Shown here: piece by piece, positions 18,464 to 27,888 of the stretch
Numbering within the stretch: position 1 is the stretch's first letter
Layout: every line of letters starts with the position of its first letter
Assembly: GCA_017304685.1 (NCBI GenBank)
Contig: JAFKLR010000004.1
Location: forward strand, 248,001 to 312,000
DNA length: 64,000 nucleotides
Direction of reading: 5' to 3'
Source of the DNA: Sphingobacteriia bacterium
Lineage (GTDB): Bacteria > Pseudomonadota > Alphaproteobacteria > Rickettsiales > 33-17
Made by a program: the position numbers and the translations under genes
Notes under the pieces: model-generated
Database searches by the model: none
The model's input: the letters and a program-made list of their open reading frames with translations, nothing else
What the model was told of the DNA's origin: nothing

Positions 18464-20215
18464 ATGTTAAATAAGTATAAAGATATTTCGCTGTCAAAAT
18501 TCGTATTTATACTTGTAAAAGAATTTAAATGGCAATTTGCTATAATGCAACTAGGAATGTTGTCATGGGCGTTTCAAGAATCATTATTTCCATACCTTAT
18601 TAAAAGAATTACCCAAATAATCACCGATGAAAATGTTAATAAACAAAATATTTTTTTAGATAATAAGCAATTTTTTATTACAGCGCTTATGATCTATATA
18701 TTAATTGAATGTGGTTTTAGATTGCATGAATATGTTGCCCTAACTTTTTATCCAAAATTGAGACAAAGAATAAGAGAATTAATGCTAAATTATACGTTAG
18801 ATCACTCTCATGAATTCTTTGCAAATAATTATTCGGGAACCATTGGTAACAAAATCGCTCGTTTAGCTGAAGGAGTGCAAGACATTTGTGAAAAAGTTAT
18901 TTCAGTTTTCACACCAATTATAGTTGCCCTTTTAATTTCAATTATATTGATTGTCCAAGAAAATTTATATTTAGGATTACTTATAATTGCATGGTTTGTA
19001 GTGCATTTTCTAATTTTATTAAATTATACAAAAAGATGTGAATATTATTCAAGTTTGCATTCAGATGAAGTTACTAAATTAAATGGTAAAATAATTGATA
19101 TATTAAATAACATTGCAAATGTAAGATTATTTGCTAGAAATAAGTTTGAAATAAAAAGTTTGATGGATTTTAATAAAATAGAAATTAATGCTTCTAAAAG
19201 ATCTGGTTTTGTTGATTTTAAACTGAATATTTCTTTAGCCATAAATACAACAATTTTCATTATTTGTATGGTAACTGGTAGCATTTATTCATGGAAGGAA
19301 GGTTTAATTGAACTACCGGTATTAGTACTATGTATGTCATCACTTTATGTAATTTCATTAGTATGGTGGCTTGGATATAATTTAATAAATTTTTATAATC
19401 AAGTAGGGCAGTGTGATGAAGCTTTAGGATTACTTAGAATCCAACATCAAATCCAACAAGCGAAAGACGCAAAACCATTAATTATTAGAGAAGGTAAGGT
19501 AGAGTTTAATAACGTTAAATTCACTTTCAAAAAAAACAGAAGCATATTTAAGAATTTAAATGTAATCATAAATGGAAATCAAAAAATAGGGTTGGTTGGG
19601 TTGTCTGGTTCTGGTAAATCTACTTTTGCAAACCTTGTATTAAGATTATTTGATATAGATCAAGGAAAAATATTAATTGATGATCAAAATATTTATGATG
19701 TTACAATAGATTCATTAAGAGAAGCTATAGCATTTATTCCTCAAGATTTATCATTATTCCATAGAACCGTTATGGAAAATATAAGATATGGAAATATAAA
19801 TGCTTCTGATGACGAAGTAATAGAAGCTGCTAAAAAGGCCCAAGCTCACGATTTTATAATGAATTTATCAGAGGGTTATGAAACTCAAGTAGGTGAAAGA
19901 GGAATAAAATTATCAGGTGGCCAGCGTCAAAGAATTGCAATCGCAAGAGCTGTATTAAAAAATTCTAAAATTATTATTATGGATGAAGCTACAAGTGCAC
20001 TTGACACAATAACTGAGCATGCCATTCAGACAGAACTTTATCGTAATATTACCGATAAAACTTTAATTGTCATTGCACATCGTTTATCAACTCTTTTAGA
20101 TATGGATAGAATATTGGTATTTAAAAATGGCGAAATAGTTGAAGATGGTAGCCATAAAGACCTTTTAATTAAAAAGGGGTATTATCATGAACTTTGGAAG
20201 AAACAATCAAAATAA
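18464..20215 (+). CDS. ABC transporter, fused permease and ATPase (MsbA-like exporter)
   Basis: A 583-residue half-transporter with an N-terminal six-helix membrane domain (roughly residues 25-300) and a C-terminal nucleotide-binding domain with Walker A GLSGSGKST, signature LSGGQRQRIA, Walker B IIIMDEATSALD and the switch His in IVIAHRLST. It would work as a dimer in the inner membrane and export a lipid, peptide or drug-like substrate. The first helix contains FPYLIKRI typical of the rickettsial exporters of this type. Divergent from aroE, with only 14 nt between start codons. Substrate unknown. Confidence 0.9.
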   Translation: MLNKYKDISLSKFVFILVKEFKWQFAIMQLGMLSWAFQESLFPYLIKRITQIITDENVNKQNIFLDNKQFFITALMIYILIECGFRLHEYVALTFYPKLRQRIRELMLNYTLDHSHEFFANNYSGTIGNKIARLAEGVQDICEKVISVFTPIIVALLISIILIVQENLYLGLLIIAWFVVHFLILLNYTKRCEYYSSLHSDEVTKLNGKIIDILNNIANVRLFARNKFEIKSLMDFNKIEINASKRSGFVDFKLNISLAINTTIFIICMVTGSIYSWKEGLIELPVLVLCMSSLYVISLVWWLGYNLINFYNQVGQCDEALGLLRIQHQIQQAKDAKPLIIREGKVEFNNVKFTFKKNRSIFKNLNVIINGNQKIGLVGLSGSGKSTFANLVLRLFDIDQGKILIDDQNIYDVTIDSLREAIAFIPQDLSLFHRTVMENIRYGNINASDDEVIEAAKKAQAHDFIMNLSEGYETQVGERGIKLSGGQRQRIAIARAVLKNSKIIIMDEATSALDTITEHAIQTELYRNITDKTLIVIAHRLSTLLDMDRILVFKNGEIVEDGSHKDLLIKKGYYHELWKKQSK

Positions 20216-20375
20216 AGTTATAAAATATAATAGTTTGCTTTATGTAATTTTATTTTCATTATTTATAATCAATATTGTAGTAACCATAATTTATAAGCTT
20301 AATATACTTACATTAATTATAATTTGGGGTACTATATTATGTTTTATAATATTAATTAAATTAAATAAAAATTAG
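20187..20375 (+). CDS. Small two-helix membrane protein, hypothetical
   Basis: A 62-residue ORF starting inside the end of the ABC transporter gene (29-nt overlap) in another frame, with a GGGG ribosome-binding site 8 nt upstream. It has two hydrophobic helices (YNSLLYVILFSLFIINIVV and LTLIIIWGTILCFIILI) and a short basic tail. It stops one base before the convergent polA stop. It might be a small partner of the exporter. No family recognised and the AT-rich composition easily gives such hydrophobic ORFs, so confidence is limited. Confidence 0.4.
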   Translation: MNFGRNNQNKVIKYNSLLYVILFSLFIINIVVTIIYKLNILTLIIIWGTILCFIILIKLNKN

Positions 20376-20376
20376 G

Positions 20377-22908
20377 TTATAATTCTCCCCAATTTTTTCC
20401 TATGCTTAAATTTGCTTCAAGTGGAATGCTTAACTTAACAACATTTTCCATTATATTTTTTAATGATATAGCAATTTTTTCTGCTTCTTCCGGCGGAGAT
20501 TCAAATATAAGCTCATCATGTACTTGTAATAATAATTTTGTTTTATAATTTGAAAGGAAATTATCAGCCTCTGTCATTGCAAGCTTAATGATATCTGCAG
20601 CACTTCCTTGAATAGGTGCGTTAATTGTAAGCCTTTCTGCAAAGCTTCTTATCATTCCATTATTGCTATTTATATCATTTATATAACATCTTCTTCCCAT
20701 TAAGGTTGTAACATAACCTGTACTTCGAGCAAAATTATGAACATGATCGATATATTCTTTTATACCATTATAAGCTAAAAGATATTTATCGATAATCTCT
20801 TTAGCTTCATTTTTAGCAATCATTAAACGTTGCGCAAGTCCAAAAGGTGTAATACCATAAATAATACTATAATTAACTGTTTTAGCTTTTCTCCTTAAAT
20901 CTTCAGTAACCTCATTTAAAGGTACGCCAAATACTTGGCTTGCAGTTATATTATGAATATCTTCATTATGCTTAAAGGCTTCTTTTAATTCTTTAATATC
21001 AGCAATATGAGCAATTAACCTAAGTTCAATTTGAGAATAATCAAGTGATATTAAAGAATTATTGGCTTCTGCTATAAAAGCTTTACGAATTTTTTGGCCT
21101 TCTTTTGTTTTTATAGGAATGTTTTGTAAATTTGGTTTACTAGAACTAAGTCTACCAGTAATTGTTGTAACTTGTGAATAAGTAGTATGTAGTCTACCAT
21201 CTTCTTCAACAAGGTTAAGTAAAGGATCAGTATAAGTTGAAGTTAATTTAGAAAATTGTCGCCATTCAATAACTTTTTTCGCAATTTCATAACCTTGCCA
21301 GCTTAAAGCTTCTAATACTTCATTATCAGTTGAGTAATTACCGCTTTTAGTTTTTTTAGCGCCTGGAAGTTGCATTTTATCAAATAATATTTCACCAAGT
21401 TGTTTTGGAGATCCGATATTAAATGCTGCATTACATTCAGCAAAAATTTGGTTTTCAAGATTTTGTAATTCACTAGCAAATTCTTGTTTAGCTTCTAGAA
21501 TTTTTTCTTTAGAAAGTTTAATTCCCAATTTTTCCATTTTAGCTAATAAATTTATTACAGGTTTTTCAACCTTATGATATAAATTTAGGGACTTAATCTC
21601 TAATAGTTTACTATTTAAAACTTCAAATAATTTGAATAGGTATTTAACTTTTATATTATCAGTTAATTGTGGTGCATCTTCCATAAGATGTTTTTGAATA
21701 ATTAAAGATAAATTATCAGGAATAAAACTTGAATCAACTACATATGACATGATTTGTAGATCATCAAACGAATTAATAATATAATTTTTTAATAAATTCT
21801 TTATTCCAAAAGAAATTTTATTAATGGAAGAATCTAATAATAAGTTATTAACAGAAGACTTCAGAGGGAAGGTAGTTGTAATATATTCGCCAGATTTTAA
21901 TCCAAGTAACAGGGTTTCTTCATCAACAGGATATATTACAAGAATATTACTATGATTAGCAAGCTCACAGAATTTATCTAGATTATCCATTCTAAGGTCA
22001 ATATCTTCAAAATTCCCATTTTTAATTCGTTTATAGTTACCATTATCATTAGATTTAAATAAATCTTCTGCTCTTGAAATTAATTTTCTAAATTCATTTC
22101 TCTCTAAAAAATTTCTTAAATTTTCTAAATCAACTTTTTTAATTATTAAATCATCTATCTTTGAAATAATTGGTACATTTTCATCTAAGCGGACCAATTC
22201 ATATGAAAGTTTAGCATTTTCAATATTATTCAATAAATTTTCTTTTTGTTTTTTTGCTGTTATTTTATCTGTATTTAATAGTAATTCATTAAGGGAGCCA
22301 AATCTTCCAATTAAATCTTCAGCTCCTTTTGGGCCAATCCCTTTAACTCCAGGTATATTATCAGAGGCATCACCAATAAGTGCTAAAACATCTCTTACTT
22401 TTATTGGTTCAACGCCAAATTTTTCTTTAACCTCTTTCTCAGAAATAATTCTATATTTTAAAGGGTCAAACATAATTACGTTTTTAGTAACAAGTTGCAT
22501 TAAATCTTTATCTGAAGAAACGATAGTAACTTTAAAATCTTCTTTTTCAGCATTTTTTGCAAGTGTTGCTATAATATCATCTGCTTCATAACCGTGTAAT
22601 TCCAGGCTTGGTATATTAAAAGCTTGAGCAGCTTGCCTTACTAATGGAAATTGTTTTATTAAATCTTCCGGAACATCAGGACGATGAGCTTTATAACTTG
22701 GATATAATTCGTGCCTAAAATTTTTTCCTCCACTGTCAAAAACAACTGCTATATGCGAACAATGTGTGTCACTAATAAGCTTCATTAACATTTGAGTAAA
22801 ACCGAATACCGCACCTACTACTAAACCATCTTTTCTTGAAAGAGGAGGAAGAGAATGGAATGCTCTAAATACGAAGCCATAACCATCAATTAACACGAGA
22901 TGATTCAT
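20377..22908 (-). CDS. polA: DNA polymerase I, proofreading domain degenerate
   Basis: An 843-residue family A polymerase. The N-terminal 5'-3' exonuclease is intact in appearance (DGYGFVFRAFHSLPPL, GYEADDIIATLA, SSDKDLMQLV, GDASDNIPGVKGIGPKGA). In the middle domain the 3'-5' exonuclease residues are gone: no D-x-E at about residues 318-325 (ILVIYPVDEET instead) and no Y-x-x-x-D motif, so proofreading is expected to be absent. The polymerase domain is good: TGRLSSSKPNLQNIP, DYSQIELRLIAH, the O-helix RRKAKTVNYSIIYG and QVHDELIFE. In the O-helix Tyr680 replaces the Phe of E. coli. It fills repair gaps and removes Okazaki primers. Confidence 0.96.
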   Translation of the reverse strand: MNHLVLIDGYGFVFRAFHSLPPLSRKDGLVVGAVFGFTQMLMKLISDTHCSHIAVVFDSGGKNFRHELYPSYKAHRPDVPEDLIKQFPLVRQAAQAFNIPSLELHGYEADDIIATLAKNAEKEDFKVTIVSSDKDLMQLVTKNVIMFDPLKYRIISEKEVKEKFGVEPIKVRDVLALIGDASDNIPGVKGIGPKGAEDLIGRFGSLNELLLNTDKITAKKQKENLLNNIENAKLSYELVRLDENVPIISKIDDLIIKKVDLENLRNFLERNEFRKLISRAEDLFKSNDNGNYKRIKNGNFEDIDLRMDNLDKFCELANHSNILVIYPVDEETLLLGLKSGEYITTTFPLKSSVNNLLLDSSINKISFGIKNLLKNYIINSFDDLQIMSYVVDSSFIPDNLSLIIQKHLMEDAPQLTDNIKVKYLFKLFEVLNSKLLEIKSLNLYHKVEKPVINLLAKMEKLGIKLSKEKILEAKQEFASELQNLENQIFAECNAAFNIGSPKQLGEILFDKMQLPGAKKTKSGNYSTDNEVLEALSWQGYEIAKKVIEWRQFSKLTSTYTDPLLNLVEEDGRLHTTYSQVTTITGRLSSSKPNLQNIPIKTKEGQKIRKAFIAEANNSLISLDYSQIELRLIAHIADIKELKEAFKHNEDIHNITASQVFGVPLNEVTEDLRRKAKTVNYSIIYGITPFGLAQRLMIAKNEAKEIIDKYLLAYNGIKEYIDHVHNFARSTGYVTTLMGRRCYINDINSNNGMIRSFAERLTINAPIQGSAADIIKLAMTEADNFLSNYKTKLLLQVHDELIFESPPEEAEKIAISLKNIMENVVKLSIPLEANLSIGKNWGEL

Positions 22909-23080
22909 AAAAACTTACCAAGTTATTGATTTGAAAATATTTTTAATTTTATAACTTCGCAGTCTATATAATTTTTATTAAATAAGAAATAAAATATTGC
23001 TTCATTTCTGTATATAGTATAAGTTGATTCACACTTTATTAATTTATAAATAAGATTTTGCTTTTATGGAGAAATTATAA

Positions 23081-23503
23081 ATGGCTATTGAAAGAACTTT
23101 ATCAATTATTAAACCTGATGCAACTAAAAGAAATTTAACTGGGAAAATTAACCAAGTTTTTGAAAGTAATGGTTTAAAAATAGTTGCTCAAAAACGTATT
23201 ACTTTAAGTAAGAAAGTAGCAGAAGGTTTTTATGCTGAACATAAAGCCAGACCATTTTTTAATGATTTGGTAAATTTTATGATTTCAGGACCTGTAGTAC
23301 TTCAAGTTCTTGAAGGTGAAAATGCAGTTGCATTAAATAGAAAATTAATGGGTGCTACTAACCCTGCACAGGCAGAAGAAGGTACAATTCGTAAACTTTT
23401 TGCTGAAAGTATCGAGGCAAATTCTGTACATGGTTCTGATGCTTTAGAATCAGCTAAAAGAGAAATTTCATATTTCTTTGCAGAAATTGAAATTGATAAT
23501 TAA
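23081..23503 (+). CDS. ndk: Nucleoside diphosphate kinase
   Basis: A 140-residue enzyme that moves the gamma phosphate between nucleoside tri- and diphosphates. The active-site histidine is in [12 protein letters not shown] and the N-terminus [15 protein letters not shown] is diagnostic. Good GGAG ribosome-binding site. The gene stands alone; its upstream gap from polA holds possible A/T-rich -10 elements, none compelling. It ends in a hairpin shared with the convergent rsmA. Confidence 0.97.
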   Translation: MAIERTLSIIKPDATKRNLTGKINQVFESNGLKIVAQKRITLSKKVAEGFYAEHKARPFFNDLVNFMISGPVVLQVLEGENAVALNRKLMGATNPAQAEEGTIRKLFAESIEANSVHGSDALESAKREISYFFAEIEIDN

Positions 23504-23510
23504 TATCCGT

Positions 23511-23547
23511 AAAACTAGAGCGTAAAATATTTACGTTCTAGTTTTTT
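23511..23547. terminator. Bidirectional rho-independent terminator between ndk and rsmA
   Basis: A 16-bp stem with one G-T wobble and a 3-nt loop (AAAACTAGAGCGTAAA ... TTTACGTTCTAGTTTT) is followed by a T-run on the plus strand and by TTTT on the minus strand. It can serve both convergent genes. It contains the end of rsmA (stop at 23531-23533). Confidence 0.75.
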
Positions 23548-24370
23548 CCAAAAAATATGCAAGTTTTGTATATTGTTCTATAGATAAGTCTTCCGCCCGC
23601 TCAGTTCCTGTTAAATTACATTCTTTTAAAATTGATGCTTCATAAAGATTTAAGGTGGTTAGAGCTTTTTTAATTTGTTTTCGTCTTTGATTAAACATAA
23701 TAAAGCATAAATATTCCATTGTTTTAAAATTACCCGTAAAAAGAGGGACATCTCTTCTTTGTAATTTTATTACACTTGAAGTAACTTTAGGTGCAGGGAA
23801 AAATGCTTTTGGACTTATTTCAAATAAAATTTGCGTTTTATAATAATTTTGTGAAATTATGCTTAATCTTCCGTAAGCTTTTGAGTTAGGCTTTGCATTA
23901 ATACGTTCAGCAACTTCTTTTTGAAACATCAAAGTCATTGATTTTATGTATTTATGTGCCTCTAATCCTTGAATTAAAATATCAGTAGCTACATTATAAG
24001 GCAAATTAGCTAAAATTCTAAATTCTTTACCTTCAAATATTTCTTCAAATTTTATTTTTCTGGCATCATTATTAATTATAAAAATATTATTTAAATCTAA
24101 TGTATGTTTTATATTTTCAATAGCCTTTACACATCTTTCGTCAGGCTCAATAACTTTTAAAATTTGAGGGTCATTTTTTAAGATAGATCTTGTAAGGCCT
24201 CCAGGACCTGGGCCAATTTCTAATATTAATTCATTTGTTATTAATTCACTTTTGGCAATTTTATCTGTAAGATTTTGGTCAAATAAAAAATTTTGCCCCA
24301 GTTTTTTTACCGGGGCAATATCAAAGCTTGTAACAATATCTTTAACCGAGGGTAATTTGGAAATATCCAT
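23531..24370 (-). CDS. rsmA: 16S rRNA (adenine1518/1519-N6) dimethyltransferase
   Basis: A 279-residue KsgA/RsmA protein that dimethylates two adenosines near the 3' end of 16S rRNA late in 30S assembly. Motifs: KKLGQNFLFDQNLTDKIA, the SAM-binding EIGPGPGGLT, and the catalytic NLPYNVATDIL. A typical C-terminal FNQRRKQIKKAL is present. The gene ends inside the shared terminator and is 28 nt downstream of the XRE regulator gene on the same strand, so those two may be co-transcribed. Confidence 0.97.
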   Translation of the reverse strand: MDISKLPSVKDIVTSFDIAPVKKLGQNFLFDQNLTDKIAKSELITNELILEIGPGPGGLTRSILKNDPQILKVIEPDERCVKAIENIKHTLDLNNIFIINNDARKIKFEEIFEGKEFRILANLPYNVATDILIQGLEAHKYIKSMTLMFQKEVAERINAKPNSKAYGRLSIISQNYYKTQILFEISPKAFFPAPKVTSSVIKLQRRDVPLFTGNFKTMEYLCFIMFNQRRKQIKKALTTLNLYEASILKECNLTGTERAEDLSIEQYTKLAYFLEKTRT

Positions 24371-24398
24371 AAAATACCTTGTAAAATTTTACGCTATA

Positions 24399-24770
24399 TT
24401 ATGCGTCTGAAAGTATTTTTACAAGATTATTTATTGCAGATTTAAAACCCTTATTATCAATTTTCATGAAATTTCTAGCAACTTCAATACACATTCTTTG
24501 ACCTTCGTCGCTTAGTACTTCTTCTTTTTCCATATCATCTAGATCATCAAAGAAGTAAACTACTTGTACGTTTAAAGCTTCAGCCATATCGTAAAGTCTA
24601 CTTGCTGAAATTCTGTTTAAACCATTTTCATATTTTTGAAGTTGTTGTTGTGTAATATCGATTTGTTCAGCTAATTCTTGACGTGACATACCTAAAAATA
24701 TGCGCCTAGATTTTATTTTTTTACCTATTTTACGGTCAAGTTGCTGTAATTTAGTGCTTTTCCTTGGCAT
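24399..24770 (-). CDS. XRE-family helix-turn-helix transcriptional regulator
   Basis: A 123-residue DNA-binding protein. The HTH lies at about residues 14-69: IGKKIKSRRIFLGMSRQELAEQ, split as IKSRRIFLGMSRQELAEQ then ITQQQLQKYENGLNRI. A basic N-terminus precedes and an acidic stretch (FFDDLDDMEKEE) follows. This alphaproteobacterial type occurs across Rickettsiales, where one homologue (EcxR of Ehrlichia) controls type IV secretion genes; whether this protein does so is unknown. Upstream DNA holds repeated TGTATATA and a GTTAA/TTAAC inverted repeat that could be operators. Directly upstream of rsmA. Confidence 0.88.
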   Translation of the reverse strand: MPRKSTKLQQLDRKIGKKIKSRRIFLGMSRQELAEQIDITQQQLQKYENGLNRISASRLYDMAEALNVQVVYFFDDLDDMEKEEVLSDEGQRMCIEVARNFMKIDNKGFKSAINNLVKILSDA

Positions 24771-24939
24771 GATTCTTCCTATTTAATAATGTATATAAAA
24801 ATTGTATATATATAAAATATTACTATAACATAATTTTAACATAAAGTTAATATTAAGTTAACAGATATGACGAGTATTTACAATTTATATACTAAGTGAC
24901 CCCTATTGTAAAGAGTTTTAATAATAAAAATTGAATTGT

Positions 24940-25221
24940 ATGAACACTAAAGAAATTATAAATAAATTATTGGTAGAAAATTTAAGATGTGAAGTTATAG
25001 AAATTTCCGATGAAACTGAGTCGCACATAGGTCACAGTGGTTACATACCCGGAGTAAGTTCACATTTTTCAGTAAAAGTAATAAGTTATACCTTTGAAAA
25101 TAAAAGCAAAATTGAAAGGCATAAAATGATTTATGGTATATTAAAAGAATTATTAACTAATAATTCTATACATGCTCTAAAATTACAGCTTTATTCACCT
25201 ACAGAAGTTACTGATTATTAG
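24940..25221 (+). CDS. BolA family protein
   Basis: A 93-residue BolA-like protein when started at the ATG at 24940; a TTG at 24931 also opens the frame but is less likely. The sequence shows the family pattern CEVIEISDETESHIGH, SHFSVKVISYTFENK, RHKMIYGILKELL and HALKLQLYSPTEV. BolA proteins pair with monothiol glutaredoxins to handle Fe-S clusters; the conserved His near SHF and RHK could act as ligands. It converges on iscX, another Fe-S gene, with 4 nt between stops. Confidence 0.88.
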   Translation: MNTKEIINKLLVENLRCEVIEISDETESHIGHSGYIPGVSSHFSVKVISYTFENKSKIERHKMIYGILKELLTNNSIHALKLQLYSPTEVTDY

Positions 25222-25225
25222 TAAA

Positions 25226-25435
25226 TTAAAGCTCTTCATCTCTGAGTCGTACCCAGGCGCCTTGAATAGCTTCTAATATCTTTTCATTACAACGGTTAGG
25301 ATCGTCATAAAAATCCTCTAATTCAGTAACCCATTTGCGTAAGGTAGTAAACCTTAGGGTCATAATATCGGCGTCAGGGTAAGTTTCTTCAAGCGCTTCA
25401 GCTATTTCTTCTATATCTGTCCAACAAAGTTGCAT
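25226..25435 (-). CDS. iscX: Fe-S cluster assembly protein IscX
   Basis: A 69-residue acidic protein matching IscX/YfhJ: CWTDIEEIAEALEETYPDAD, LRFTTLRKWVTELEDFYDDP and CNEKILEAIQGAWVRLRDE (broken here for length). IscX binds IscS and iron and tunes Fe-S assembly. Start at the ATG 25435 has a GAGGA site 6 nt upstream; the longer frame begins at a TTG and is not needed. Usually iscX closes the isc operon, so its position here, alone and next to bolA, is unusual. Confidence 0.9.
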   Translation of the reverse strand: MQLCWTDIEEIAEALEETYPDADIMTLRFTTLRKWVTELEDFYDDPNRCNEKILEAIQGAWVRLRDEEL

Positions 25436-25563
25436 AACTATCCTCAAATGTTATTAAACAGGTGAATTAACTATATTTATTTTACTTAACTTGCAAGCAT
25501 TTAAATTAAATATTTGCTAATTTATATTAAATTTAATTGTAACTTGATAAGAAGAATATGCAA

Positions 25564-26709
25564 TTAATTGTTAAGATAAAATTTTATTATTTTATCTTTT
25601 TCAAATGGAGTATTATGAATTTTAGCACACATAATAAGACCAAATCCAAACATTACGGTAACCATTATAGTTCCACCATATGATAAAAGTGGGAGAGGAA
25701 CGCCAACAACTGGTACCAACTCCATCACCATAGCAATGTTAATAAAGACATGTAAAAAGAACATGGTTATAGCGCCCATGCTCATTAGAGATCCAAAAAA
25801 GTTTTGGCAATTAAGAGAAATGCGGTAGGAGTATAATATTATAAATGAATATAAAATTAAAACGGTAATGCCTCCAAGTAATCCTAATTCTTCAGATACC
25901 ATAGCAAAAATAAAATCTGTTTGATGTTCTGGTAAAAAACTTAATTGGGTTTGAGAACCATGTAGTAATCCTTTACCAAATAATCCTCCAGACCCTATGG
26001 CAATTTTAGATTGAATAATATTATATCCTGACCCTAAACGGTCGCTACCAGGATTCATAAATATTATAATTCTTTGTTTTTGATAATCATGCATAGAATT
26101 CCAAGCAATGGGGGCGGCAATTAGAGCTAAGAGTAATACTGCTCCAAATTTCCACATAGCAACACCGGCTGCAAAAAAAATTGCTCCGCCAATAGCTAAT
26201 AATATCGATGCTGTTCCAAGATCAGGTTGTTTTAAAATTAAAGCACATGGTACAAGAACTAATAATACAGGGGGTATAACAAATGCAATTTTTCTTATAT
26301 TGTTAATATGAAGGTTATGAAAATACCTCGATAAAGCAAGGACAAGAGTAATTTTCATAAGTTCAGACGGCTGAAGTTTGATAATACCAAGATTAAGCCA
26401 GCGAGTTGCTCCCATGGCTGTGTGACCCATAACTTCGGTTAATATAACTAAACCTAGACTTAATCCATAAAAAATATAAGCAAATCTATACCAAAAAACT
26501 ATATTAGTAAGTGCAATCGCAATTAAAAGCCCAACACCAAAGAGAAAATGTATAGATTGTTTAATGGCCCAAGGATGTAAGCTTCCTTGAGCAGCAGAAT
26601 ACATTAATAATAAGCCTATAAATGAAACTAAAGATATTACCAATAATAATCTAAAATCGAGATCACATAATTTAGCGATTAAAGAATTATTTTTGTAATT
26701 AAATTTCAT
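25564..26709 (-). CDS. rodA: Rod-shape-determining protein RodA (SEDS peptidoglycan glycosyltransferase)
   Basis: A 381-residue polytopic membrane protein of the SEDS family with about ten helices. Signatures: FLLMYSAAQG-like N-terminus, GATRWLNLGIIKLQPSELMKI, ILKQPDLGTASIL, GSGGLFGKGLLHGSQTQLSFLPE with the FIFAMVSEELG that follows, and GVPLPLLSYGGTIM. RodA polymerises lipid II with PBP2 for cell elongation, so this organism likely keeps some peptidoglycan synthesis. The start shares a base with the rlmN stop, indicating coupling. Confidence 0.95.
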   Translation of the reverse strand: MKFNYKNNSLIAKLCDLDFRLLLVISLVSFIGLLLMYSAAQGSLHPWAIKQSIHFLFGVGLLIAIALTNIVFWYRFAYIFYGLSLGLVILTEVMGHTAMGATRWLNLGIIKLQPSELMKITLVLALSRYFHNLHINNIRKIAFVIPPVLLVLVPCALILKQPDLGTASILLAIGGAIFFAAGVAMWKFGAVLLLALIAAPIAWNSMHDYQKQRIIIFMNPGSDRLGSGYNIIQSKIAIGSGGLFGKGLLHGSQTQLSFLPEHQTDFIFAMVSEELGLLGGITVLILYSFIILYSYRISLNCQNFFGSLMSMGAITMFFLHVFINIAMVMELVPVVGVPLPLLSYGGTIMVTVMFGFGLIMCAKIHNTPFEKDKIIKFYLNN

Positions 26710-27803
26710 TAACTTGCTTCTACTAAAACTTCTTCCTTAAAGATTGATTTCGATTTTTTAACCGATTCCGATCTTAATTGACCACATGCAGCTAAAATAT
26801 CTCTGCCTCTAGGTGTCCGAACCGGAGATATATAACCTGCTTCCTCTATGATTTCAGCAAATTTTTGAATCCTTGTCCAGGGAGAACATTTATAAATTGA
26901 ACCAGGCCATGGATTAAATGGTATTAAATTCACTTTTGATGGTATACCTTTGATAAGCCTTAAAAGTTCTTTAGCGTCCATATCACTATCATTTACACCA
27001 TCAAGCATTACGTATTCAAAGGTAATTTTTTTAGTATTACTAACCTCAGGATATTTTCTACAGGCGGTAAGTAATTCCTTTATAGGGTATTTTTTATTTA
27101 AAGGGACAATTTCATCTCTTAATTTATCATTTACAGCATGTAAAGAAATAGCCAAGTTAACTCCAAGGTCCTTTCCACATTGTTCAATTAAAGGCACTAC
27201 ACCTGAAGTAGACAAAGTAATTTTTTTACGAGAAATAGCTATTCCTTCATTATCCATAATGATTTTAAGAGCTTTTGAAACATTCTCGAAATTAAATAAA
27301 GGCTCTCCCATTCCCATCATAACAATATTAGAAAGAAGTCTAGGTTCCTGAGTAGAAGGCCACTGTTCCATTTGATCGCGAGCAGTCATTACTTGAGCAA
27401 CAATATCGTAACTTGTTAAATTTCTAACTAATTTTTGGGTACCGGTATGGCAAAATTTACATGTTAACGTGCAACCAACTTGTGAAGAAATGCAAAGAGT
27501 ACCTCTATCGGTTTCAGGTATATAAACTGTCTCAGCTTCTTGTTTATCTTGATACTCAATAAGCCATTTTCTAGTTCCATCAAAAGATGTAAGGTCTTTT
27601 TTAATTAAAGGCTTTTCAATTGTATAAGTATTTTCAAGCTTTTCTATAAGGTCTTTGCTTATATTACGCATTTCATGAAAAGATTTTACACCTTTATTGT
27701 AAAGCCAATGAAACAATTGGTTGGCTCTAAAAGCTTTTTCCCCAATATTTTCCATTTCTAATTTTAATTCATCACGGCTAAGGCCTATAAGCTGTTTTTT
27801 CAT
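26709..27803 (-). CDS. rlmN: Dual-specificity RNA methyltransferase RlmN
   Basis: A 364-residue radical-SAM enzyme that makes 2-methyladenosine in 23S rRNA (A2503) and some tRNAs. The cluster-binding cysteines are C111, C115 and C118 in [11 protein letters not shown]. Other RlmN markers are [13 protein letters not shown], the conserved [17 protein letters not shown] and the C-terminal [15 protein letters not shown] with the catalytic Cys. Length is normal with a short extra tail. First gene of an rlmN-rodA pair. Confidence 0.96.
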   Translation of the reverse strand: MKKQLIGLSRDELKLEMENIGEKAFRANQLFHWLYNKGVKSFHEMRNISKDLIEKLENTYTIEKPLIKKDLTSFDGTRKWLIEYQDKQEAETVYIPETDRGTLCISSQVGCTLTCKFCHTGTQKLVRNLTSYDIVAQVMTARDQMEQWPSTQEPRLLSNIVMMGMGEPLFNFENVSKALKIIMDNEGIAISRKKITLSTSGVVPLIEQCGKDLGVNLAISLHAVNDKLRDEIVPLNKKYPIKELLTACRKYPEVSNTKKITFEYVMLDGVNDSDMDAKELLRLIKGIPSKVNLIPFNPWPGSIYKCSPWTRIQKFAEIIEEAGYISPVRTPRGRDILAACGQLRSESVKKSKSIFKEEVLVEAS

Positions 27804-27888
27804 GGTAAATATAATATACTAATTTTTATGGAATTTTATGTATAGGGTTTTAAAGTAGGTCTATTTTACTCGAAAAAAGCCATTTTGT

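Noticed and set aside
26950-27351. 133-codon plus-strand ORF inside rlmN
   Set aside because: Antisense to a highly conserved enzyme and without coding signs of its own.
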